DNA of 64,000 nt from Pseudo-nitzschia pungens. Taxonomy: Eukaryota > Bacillariophyta > Bacillariophyceae > Bacillariales > Bacillariaceae. A model generated the notes under the pieces. It searched no databases, was not told where the DNA came from, and was given only the letters and a program-made list of their open reading frames with translations. Where the stretch lies: NCBI GenBank assembly GCA_037355855.1, contig CM074763.1, positions 5,766,001 through 5,830,000 of the forward strand. Reading direction: 5' to 3'. Of this stretch, positions 56,480 to 64,000 are shown in pieces; position 1 is the first letter of the stretch; each line of letters opens with the position of its first letter. The translations under genes and the position numbers were made by a program.

Positions 56480-57189
56480 TTACCTGCATTGTAAGGTCTT
56501 ACTCATACACATCATCCTCATTCATACCGTCCGATCAAGTAATTACTGTACGGTGATGGTATACCGGTACGAGCACAAGCACGATTGAGATTAGTCATTG
56601 TATCGTATCGTGGTAGGGTAAAAAAATCTTACTTGTACGGTAATCTTACGTAAGGCTAACCGTAAGATTACTTGTTTTTACTTCCCATAATCTTGCTCGT
56701 ACATCATCATCTCTGCTGCTTCAATTAGGCCTACCGGTAACTAACTTATTTGTATTACAGTAAATCTTACGTACTTGTAGGTAAAATTTCGAACACGGTC
56801 ACGTCTTGACTCATTGCCAACTGGACCCTTAGTAACCTTAAGGTTACCATGTACAAGTGCTCGCATCAACAAGCTCTTCCAATTGGTAATTCTCCCGGGT
56901 AATCTTACCAAGTAAGGTAATTCGCATGTCACTTTCCATGAGTATTACGGTACCAGTAACCTTACGCATGCTCAACCGAATCCTTGTCATCGGAGCCAAT
57001 AACAAGAATAACAGAAGCAGCAGCACCACACGATTGTTTCAATCCGTACCGGCAGCATCCCTACCGACAAGGACAGCGACAACGGCAACAACAAACTGTA
57101 ACCACAAGCGCAAGAAATCGTTTCGTTTCGATCCCTTTCCTCCCTCTCCGAATCACAACTGGAACTATCATAATACAATCGTTTCCCCA

Positions 57190-60108
57190 ATGAAATTCCG
57201 ACACTTTTCTTCCTGGTTACTCCTCTCCGCCGCAGCGTCCTCCACCGCCTTTGCCCCCCGAAGCCACATCGCCTCTGCAAACAGCAGCTCCATGAACAGT
57301 GTAGCCATGCCAAAAAACAACCGCACATGCTCTTCCACTGCGGCGAATGGCAACGGGCAGTGCTCGGCACTGAGCAGCACCGTCACCGAAAACGAAGAAA
57401 CCACCGCCGAGGAGGAGGCCAAGAAACCCACCGAGATTTTTCGCCTCGACTACAAGCCATTAGATCTGGTCGTCTCCAAGATCTCCATGGACTTTGACAT
57501 TCGGGACGGAAAAACGACCGTGAAATCCCAGCTGACCATCGAAAAGAACCCCAAACTCGATGGAGACGAATGGAATCCCGACGATGCACACGATTTGGTG
57601 TTGGACGGAGACGAGACCTCCGTCACGCTCCTAGAGGTGGCACTCGACGGTAAGGTTTTGGTCGAGGGAGAAGACTATGTCTTGTCGCCCGGACAGATGG
57701 TGGTCAAGAATCCTCCCCCCGGATCGGTCTTGTCGACTACGGTGACGATCGTCCCGGAGGAAAACACACAGCTCAGCGGATTGTACCAGTCCGGTCCGAT
57801 GTACTGCACCCAGTGCGAGGCCATGGGATTCCGCCGCATCACGTACTACCCGGACCGTCCGGACAACATGGCCGTCTTCGAATCCATCCGCCTCGAGGCC
57901 GACAAGGAGCAGTACCCGGTGCTGCTGGCCAACGGAAACCTGATCGAGGAGGGAGTCGGGGAAGAAAGCGACCGCCACTACGCAATCTGGACCGATCCCT
58001 ACCCCAAGCCGTCCTATTTGTTTTGCTGTGTTGCTGGCAATCTCGGGAAGATTACCGATTCGTACGTGACGCAACCCAGCAAGCGCACCGTCGAGCTCAA
58101 CATTTACTCCGACCCCAAGGATGCCCACAAGCTCCAGTACGCCATGGAATCCCTCAAGAATTCCATGAAGTGGGACGAGGACAAGTACGGATTGGAGTAC
58201 GACCTCGATCTCTACAATATCGTTGCGGTCGATTCCTTCAACATGGGAGCGATGGAAAACAAGGGACTCAACGTCTTCAACACGGCGTACGTCTTGGCCG
58301 ATCCATCGACCGCCACCGATACGGACTACGAGCGGGTAGAGGGCGTCATCGGACACGAGTACTTTCACAACTGGACCGGAAATCGGGTCACCTGCCGGGA
58401 CTGGTTCCAGCTCACGCTGAAGGAGGGACTCACAGTCTTTCGCGACCAGGAATTCAGCGGAGACATGAACTCCAAGGCCGTCAAGCGGATCGAGGCGGTC
58501 GTTTCCCTGCGGGCTTCCCAGTTTGCCCAGGATGCCGGACCGATGAAGCACCCGATCCGACCAGAGTCTTACATCAGCATGGACAACTTTTACACGGCGA
58601 CCGTCTACAACAAGGGGGCCGAGGTCATTCGCATGTACCAGACGTTGCTGGGCGTGGATGGCTTCCGCAAGGGAATGGACTTGTATTTTGAGCGACACGA
58701 CGGGGACGCCGTCACCTGCGACGACTTTTTGGCGGCCATGCAAGACGCCAACGACGGCGCCGACCTGGAGCAGTTTGCCCGCTGGTACTCGACGCCCGGA
58801 ACTCCCCTGGTGACGTACGAACATTCCTACGATGCCGACACCAAGACCTTTTCGCTGACGCTGAACCAGTCGACCCAGTCCACGGTGGGTCCGCTGCACA
58901 TTCCCATTTCCTTCGGATTGCTCGACAAGGCCACCGGGGAGGAAGTCGTGCCGACGACGGTTCTTGACCTCCGGGAGGAGTCCCAGGTCTTTACCTTTGA
59001 GAATCTGGACGGCGACGTCTTCCCCTCGATGCTCCGACAGTTCTCGGCTCCAATCAAGCTGATCCCGGCAAACGATGCCCCCGTCGACGAGGAGTTGCTG
59101 GCCTTTTTGGCAGCCCGTGACACGGACGGTTTCAACAAGTGGGAATCCGGACAGGCACTCTTCCAGAGTCTCATCTTCCAGGTGTTGGACGGCGCCGAAC
59201 TCGAGGACACCCAGACGTGGGCCTCGATCGTCGAGGCCTTTGGACGCACCCTGGAGAACGCAGCCACCTCCACCGACTATTCGATTTTGGCATACGCCCT
59301 GACCCTCCCCACCGAGGGAACCCTCCAGGAATTCGTTCCCGCCGGCAAGCCCGTCGATCCTGTCGCCATCCACGAGGCCCGGGGAGCCGTCAAGCAGGCC
59401 CTGGCCCGGAAATTCGCCACCGAGCTCAGAGAACGCTACGACGCCCTCACCGAGGCCACGGCCGGAGCCGAATTCTCCGTCGACTCGACCTCCATCGGAA
59501 CCCGCAAGCTCCGCAATTCCTGTCTCGACTATTTGTGCTCCATCCGGGCCACCGAAGACGAGCAGGTCTCCGCTTCCGATCTGGCCAAAGCCCACTACGA
59601 CTCGGCCACATGCATGACCGACAAGGTCGCCGCCCTCAACGCGCTGGCGGGCATGAGCGGGGCCGCCTCCGAAGCCCGCGACACCATTGTCCAGCGCTTT
59701 TACGACGAGGCCGAGGGCGATGCCCTCGTGTTGGACAAGTGGTTCGCCATCCAGGCCATGGCCGATCTCCCCGACAGTTTGGAGCGCGCCAAGGCCCTCA
59801 AGGAGCACCCCGACTTTTCTCTCAAGAACCCCAACCGGTGCCGGTCGCTGGTGGGAGGATTCTGCGCCAACGCGGCCGGCTTTCACAACGCCTCGGGTGC
59901 CGGCTATCGGTTTGTGAGAGAAATCCTGGAGGAACTCGACGCGCTCAACCCGCAAATCTCCGGACGACTCGGTTCGGCCCTTATCACCTGGAAGAAATAC
60001 GACGAAGAGCGGGGTGCCAAGATGAAGGCCGAGCTGCAAAAGCTCTCCGAGATGAAGCCCATCAGCGACGATCTCTTTGAGATTGTTCAGCGGGGACTCA
60101 AGGAATAA
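57190..60108 (+). CDS. pepN: Plastid-type aminopeptidase N, metallopeptidase family M1 (972 aa)
   Basis: A zinc enzyme that removes N-terminal amino acids from peptides. GAMEN substrate motif at 353-357, zinc site HEYFH at 389-393 with the third ligand Glu412 (KEG), and the proton-donor Tyr segment TVYNKGAEVIRMY. The remaining length matches bacterial/plant PepN (about 870 residues), including the helical C-terminal domain. The start is chosen at 57190: MKFRHFSSWLLLSAAASSTA is a signal peptide followed by FAP, the diatom plastid cleavage motif, then a Ser/Asn-rich transit segment. The upstream in-frame ATG at 56926 would bury this motif, and its DNA consists of spacer repeats. It probably degrades imported or damaged peptides in the plastid stroma. 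Strong codon bias gives long mirror frames on the other strand. Confidence 0.95.
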   Translation: MKFRHFSSWLLLSAAASSTAFAPRSHIASANSSSMNSVAMPKNNRTCSSTAANGNGQCSALSSTVTENEETTAEEEAKKPTEIFRLDYKPLDLVVSKISMDFDIRDGKTTVKSQLTIEKNPKLDGDEWNPDDAHDLVLDGDETSVTLLEVALDGKVLVEGEDYVLSPGQMVVKNPPPGSVLSTTVTIVPEENTQLSGLYQSGPMYCTQCEAMGFRRITYYPDRPDNMAVFESIRLEADKEQYPVLLANGNLIEEGVGEESDRHYAIWTDPYPKPSYLFCCVAGNLGKITDSYVTQPSKRTVELNIYSDPKDAHKLQYAMESLKNSMKWDEDKYGLEYDLDLYNIVAVDSFNMGAMENKGLNVFNTAYVLADPSTATDTDYERVEGVIGHEYFHNWTGNRVTCRDWFQLTLKEGLTVFRDQEFSGDMNSKAVKRIEAVVSLRASQFAQDAGPMKHPIRPESYISMDNFYTATVYNKGAEVIRMYQTLLGVDGFRKGMDLYFERHDGDAVTCDDFLAAMQDANDGADLEQFARWYSTPGTPLVTYEHSYDADTKTFSLTLNQSTQSTVGPLHIPISFGLLDKATGEEVVPTTVLDLREESQVFTFENLDGDVFPSMLRQFSAPIKLIPANDAPVDEELLAFLAARDTDGFNKWESGQALFQSLIFQVLDGAELEDTQTWASIVEAFGRTLENAATSTDYSILAYALTLPTEGTLQEFVPAGKPVDPVAIHEARGAVKQALARKFATELRERYDALTEATAGAEFSVDSTSIGTRKLRNSCLDYLCSIRATEDEQVSASDLAKAHYDSATCMTDKVAALNALAGMSGAASEARDTIVQRFYDEAEGDALVLDKWFAIQAMADLPDSLERAKALKEHPDFSLKNPNRCRSLVGGFCANAAGFHNASGAGYRFVREILEELDALNPQISGRLGSALITWKKYDEERGAKMKAELQKLSEMKPISDDLFEIVQRGLKE

Positions 60109-61170
60109 CCAATGAAAGGAAGGAAGGAAGGAATCGATTTGCAGCGAATGCGAATGCGAAAGGAAGCAGTAGTGTTTGGGATTCAAGAAAAGTTTGAGTT
60201 CAATAGTGAAAATAATGCATCGGTTTAGACACACAACAAAAAAACACAATTCGAACCCGTCCGTGAATTTTTGTTTGTATCTTTTTTCGTCGCCCTCCCC
60301 GAAGAACGTGTCCCGGGCATTCGTTGTCGTGTCGCATCCCGTACCGGTTGCTTGCGCGAGCTTGACCGGTGATGTGTCGAGCAGCCTTCATTAAAATACT
60401 GTGCAATCCTACTTTTTCGTCGTACTCACTGAAATCGGAAACGAGACACTACAGCATCATGTAGGATCACAGAATGACGTCAAGAATTAATGGTATGATG
60501 TGATGATTTGGCGAAAATCATGTGGAGTTGTACCAATAATATTAATTTGTGATATCATGTATTATTTGTTATTATTTTTATTTGTAGTATAAAGAAATCG
60601 TAGCGGTCTGCTATACGGAATGGCAGGAATGATGTGCAATGCAATGCAATGCAAGCAACGGAATGGAATGGATGGGGAAGCCTTTATGGCGCTTTGTCGT
60701 GTGCTTTTGCTTTGCAAACCAAGTCGAATCGAATCGAATCGAATCGAATTGAATTGAATTGAATCGAATTGAATCAATCACTCGACAGAGGGTCGAATCC
60801 TTCGAAATCGGGAGGAACTGGGAATAGGTGTATGTATTGTATGCTCGCATGGTGTAATTGAATCTTCCATTTCGCTTACTTGTAGTTCCGAGGAGGAGAA
60901 GGAGAAGGAAGATCCGAGAAGAAAGGAGAGTACCAGTACTGCTGGTATCACTCAGAGAAATATAAATCAATAAAATAATGTGTATCGATAGCGTACCGCC
61001 GATAGGAGATGTTCCCACTTTGCACAAGAAACTGAGCGTCTCTGTCGTCTGTGTCCTCGTAGTCTTGGGGATCGAAAGCAGGCAGGCAGGCCGGCAGGCA
61101 GGCAGACAGATAGCAGGCAGATCTGTTGTTCGTTCGTTCGTTCGTTCGTTTGTTGGTATTAGTTTACTAG
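60109..61170. other. Intergenic, simple repeats
   Basis: GAAGGAAGG (60116-60132), GCAATGCAAT (60636-60656), (GAATC/GAATT)n (60724-60777), GCAGGCAGG (61078-61102) and (CGTT)n (61130-61150). No gene seen. Confidence 0.6.
60724..60777 (+). repeat. (GAATC/GAATT)n pentanucleotide repeat
   Basis: About 10 units: first GAATC, then GAATT, then mixed. Confidence 0.95.
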
Positions 61171-62211
61171 TTATTCCGTGTGGGAATCGGATCCCTCGAA
61201 CGAATCGACCTCTGCCGTTGTCGATAGCGTCTTGTCGGTTAGGTCCGGTCCACCAACACCCATTGCTGGTGTTCCTGTTGCTCCTGCTGCTACAACCGTC
61301 CTCCCGGATTCCTCGTCGATGTTTTCGTTTTTGTCGTCGTTGCTACTACAGCTGCTGGGAACGATCCTGGCGTTTGTTCTTGTTCTGGTTCTTGTTCCGG
61401 TTGCGATCGGTTGGATGGTGGTGGGAATCGCAACAACCACAACGGGGCTGTCCCCCCCGTCCCTTGTTGTTTTTGTTTTTGTTTTTGTTGATGTCGATGA
61501 TGATGATGATGTTGTCGTGCAGTTTCCTTTGCATTCCAAGTCGCAATAGCACTCGAGTTCTGTGTCCGTTTCCGTTTCCCAGTCCTCGTTCTCCTCGAGG
61601 TATTCAAAGGCATTGCTGTTGCTGTTGCTGTTGCTGTTGCTAGTAGTATTACTATCATTGTTCATGTTCATGTTCATGTTCATGTTCATGTTCATGTTGA
61701 GATTCGTTCCGTGACGACTGCAGTCCCAACTCGATCCGCGGTGGTGGTTGCTTGAATTTGGATTTGGATTTGGATTTGCATCTGGATCCTCGCAGCAGGT
61801 GGTGTTGGCCACGGTGTCTCCCTCGTACATGTAGGATCGGAGCTGCTCCGAATGCCTGCTGCGCTTTATGCACCAGACCATCAAGACCATTCCGGAGAAC
61901 GGAATCAGCACCAGGCCCGACAGCTTGAGGTTGTCCACCCAAACCACCATCCCCGACGAGTCGTCGTTGCTGCCATAAACAGAGCCCATGGCGGCACGAC
62001 CCCGGGTGTTTCGGTGCCACAGTTCCGCCGGAACTGGGGAATCTGTGTCTCTGGAAGGAGGGCCAAAGGAAGTACTCTTAGTACTCGTACTAATAGTTGA
62101 AGTTGTAGTTGTAGTAAAAGAAGTGTCGGATTCGTAGGTATGAAAGTAGGCGCCAATGCAATCAATCAAAAACTGTATCAAAGTGGTGGCGAAAGCTTTT
62201 GTGGACGTCAT
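61171..62211 (-). CDS. Hypothetical single-pass membrane protein, Asn/Thr-rich (346 aa)
   Basis: ATG at 62211 (MTSTKAFATTL); upstream in-frame codons have no ATG. A short hydrophobic N-terminal helix (TTLIQFLIDCIGAYF) may act as a signal anchor. Residues about 95-115 form a membrane segment (LSGLVLIPFSGMVLMVWC) followed by basic KRSRH, so the C-terminal part would be cytoplasmic by the positive-inside rule. The tail contains an NM dipeptide run (TTCATG repeat at 61660-61695), NS repeats, a Cys/Glu-rich patch (ELECYCDLECKGNC) and TKTK/TRTR repeats. Family not recognised. Opposite-strand frames in the same interval are shorter and repeat-driven. Confidence 0.6.
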   Translation of the reverse strand: MTSTKAFATTLIQFLIDCIGAYFHTYESDTSFTTTTTSTISTSTKSTSFGPPSRDTDSPVPAELWHRNTRGRAAMGSVYGSNDDSSGMVVWVDNLKLSGLVLIPFSGMVLMVWCIKRSRHSEQLRSYMYEGDTVANTTCCEDPDANPNPNPNSSNHHRGSSWDCSRHGTNLNMNMNMNMNMNMNNDSNTTSNSNSNSNSNAFEYLEENEDWETETDTELECYCDLECKGNCTTTSSSSSTSTKTKTKTTRDGGDSPVVVVAIPTTIQPIATGTRTRTRTNARIVPSSCSSNDDKNENIDEESGRTVVAAGATGTPAMGVGGPDLTDKTLSTTAEVDSFEGSDSHTE

Positions 62212-64000
62212 CTTTGATAACAATGTATGTTTTGTGTTTTGTACTATTGTGCGTTTTGTATTGTGTGTTTTGTGTTTTGTGTTGTGCGTTTTGTGTTGTG
62301 TGTTGGATTGGATGCCTTCGATCTGCCGGTAGGTAGTAGTAGTATTGCTACTATATTACTATTACTGCTACGTGTAGTAGTTGCCAACAACAACAGCGAT
62401 GTGGATTGCTCATGTCATCGAGGAGCAAATTACGGTTTTTTGAGCACGTTGAACGTGTAGCTACAAACTACAAATAGCATTCCGATACGGTACGTGTAGG
62501 CGAAATGCGGTAGAAGTAGTAGTAATTAACCTTAGTTTTGTTACTACTATGAACTCTGCTCGGGCAATCTGAATACCGAAAATTCTGCTGGCAGCAAGCT
62601 TCTTTCGCTTCGCATCGACCCAATTCCGGGCATCTACCAGTAGGAATCTTACTGTATTCGGTCGGGCACGAAGATGAACGAGTTTTGACATTCGCGAAGC
62701 GTTGTTGGAAGTCGCATCCACAAGAGATGGAGAACAAGGCACTTTTTCGTGACAGATTTGTTCTTTGGTTTCGTCTTGATGACATCCGGGCATGAATGAT
62801 TCTCCGCAAACAGCTAAGAGTATTGGTGGGATGCGGTACTACACGTACTACAAAGTTCCTATCAGCTGTCCCCCGGTTCTACATCCTCAACTACTACTGT
62901 AATTTCTACGGAAACCGGGGGACAGCTGATAGGAATTGCGTAGTACCTCGTACCATAAGTGGGAGGAATGAAAAAGAAAATAAAAAATTAAAAAATATTG
63001 CTCAGCACCCTGATCAGAATTCGCGAAGAAGTTCTTCTTTAGAGATCATCTGTCGAGTGAGCGAGTGGATGAGTTAAGGTTTAGTCGTCGTCCGTGAGGT
63101 GATTGATTCATTCATTCATGGCGAGGCATAAAGGTCGCATATGAGATACCCGTACTGGTACGTCCGGTACAACTGGTTCTTTTTTGTACCGTACTGCGCC
63201 ATTACGTCATCTCTGGGCCTTTTGGTGTTTTCTTACGGAAATCCATTTCCTTAGATTCTAAAACTATCTCTACTGTTCCGGGACGTGATTGTTATCGACT
63301 CAAAATAGCCCCAAAACTATCAACAGCTAGGTAGTAATAAGCAACCGTGTCTACTTCCGGTAATATAAGATTATTTGTCACAACTTTCTGTCACGCTTGT
63401 TATGCTTCTCGACAACGAAAAAGCTTGTCCCAATACTTCCCGGGCCTGCTGCTGGTGCTAGCACTAGTATTACAAGTACTTGTACCGGTACGGTGGCGGG
63501 AAAAACTCACGTATTTTGATCGACCCGTTGGATCATACGTGACGCCCGATGACGAACGAGTTCGAGCGTCACTCCGTAATACGAATACGAAGTACAGTAG
63601 TCGTTTGGGTACTGCTGGTGGTGGTGGTACTAGAACGGGTACTAAGGTGGTTACTACTAGTACTACTAGTAAGCAGCAAGAAGAACTGGTGTCGGGACGC
63701 GATGCAGGCACTGGTGATGATGGTACTTGTACCTGGTGCGCGTACGAAGGAAACATTGATGTAGAAGAGAAGGACTCCCAATGCCAGGGGTGATAAAACA
63801 CTTTAAACTATAATGTAAGTATTTGAAATAAAGATTAGGATTGATTTTTGATGGAGTTATTACTATCTGAAGTTAAGGTATTTTAACTAGTGTTTGTGAG
63901 TCAAAAATAAATATAGGAAAGAAAAATGAGGACAGTTTTTGTTATTTGTGCACGAATGGGTAATTTTTTTTCACGCAGTGACGCACCCCTGTCTATTATC
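62212..64000. other. Intergenic to window end, one hairpin element
   Basis: Contains the 62848-62943 hairpin. A 148-codon frame at 63347-63793 has no ATG and is partly TAG/CTA-type repeat (63645-63675); it could be an exon of something beyond the window but is not called. Confidence 0.5.
62848..62943. mobile_element. MITE-like hairpin (CTATCAGCTGTCCCCC family), 96 bp
   Basis: Arms of 23 bp are perfectly inverted: 62856-62878 (TTCCTATCAGCTGTCCCCC + GGTT) and 62913-62935. The flanking CTAC and GTAG extend the symmetry with mismatches to 62848 and 62943. The loop is 34 bp. Single-arm relatives occur at 24888 and 41254. Confidence 0.85.

Larger units (their letters stand above)
53200..57189. other. 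Intergenic with MITE pair and repeat words
   Basis: Contains the duplicate at 55259-55375, two inverted MITE copies (55645-55866, 55921-56479) and abundant GTAAGGTTACC words (56515-56970). The sequence just before the aminopeptidase ATG, though open in frame from 56926, includes these intergenic words and is not accepted as coding. Confidence 0.65.

Noticed and set aside
57631..60249. 872-codon open frame on the minus strand
   Set aside because: It mirrors the aminopeptidase N gene. Strong third-position C/G bias removes stops from the opposite strand; the catalytic motifs are only on the plus strand.
63347..63793. 148-codon plus-strand frame with a hydrophobic stretch
   Set aside because: No ATG in the frame and partly TAG/CTA repeat. 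It might be an exon continuing outside the window, which cannot be judged here.

Overview
The window looks like nuclear DNA from a diatom (a pennate is most likely; I cannot name the species). Reasons: two genes carry N-termini of the bipartite plastid-targeting type used by algae with secondary plastids (a signal peptide ending in an AFAP-like site at 57190, and a signal peptide plus twin-arginine lumen signal at 49751-). Other genes belong to families that, from memory, are typical of diatom genomes: a DUF6824-like protein, a trypsin with PSxxPS and KETKAP tails, and the SDEAFAL-type protein at 13726. Genes are monocistronic, mostly intronless, and sit in AT-rich spacers full of simple repeats. 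I found no operons, rRNA, convincing tRNA or CRISPR.

Layout. 1-10217: two nested Ty3/gypsy LTR retrotransposons. Element A (7-5846) is complete, with 191-bp LTRs differing at one base and a 5-bp AGCTC target duplication. It sits in the 3' part of gag of element B, whose pol (5938-9864) is uninterrupted and whose 5' part lies outside the window. Element A's pol is broken in RNase H and carries YIDN instead of YIDD in reverse transcriptase. 10334-10981: a 22-bp minisatellite. 12.4-15.3 kb: two + strand genes, the second with a frame-consistent 113-nt intron. 17.3-20.6 kb (-): a two-exon calpain-type protease with a duplicated flanking module. 23.4-24.1 kb (-) and 26.6-27.0 kb (+): small hypothetical proteins. 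31.0-35.1 kb (+): a 1385-aa disordered protein. 36.7-39.0 kb (-): a two-exon protein with a possible CRAL-TRIO-like N-terminal half and a DUF6824-like C-terminus. 43.4-44.4 kb (+): an F-box-like gene with a frame change. 45.6-47.2 kb (+): a secreted trypsin. 48.9-49.8 kb (-): a predicted thylakoid-lumen protein. 51.4-53.2 kb (-): an unknown protein with a repeated FIxDK motif. 57.2-60.1 kb (+): a plastid-type aminopeptidase N. 61.2-62.2 kb (-): a single-pass membrane protein.

The genes do not form an obvious pathway. The most unusual material is between them: several unassigned MITE-like families (TIR TGAGTCATTCCCGGAATTAC at 24.4, 55.6 and 55.9 kb; TIR GGGGGTCGCGATT at 15.5 kb; a CTATCAGCTGTCCCC hairpin at 24.9, 41.3 and 62.9 kb), diverged duplications, self-complementary (TAG/CTA)n tracts that also enter exons, and a recurring GTAAGGTTAC / TTACCGTACGGTAA word. 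Both gypsy elements also separate gag from pol by an in-frame TGA.
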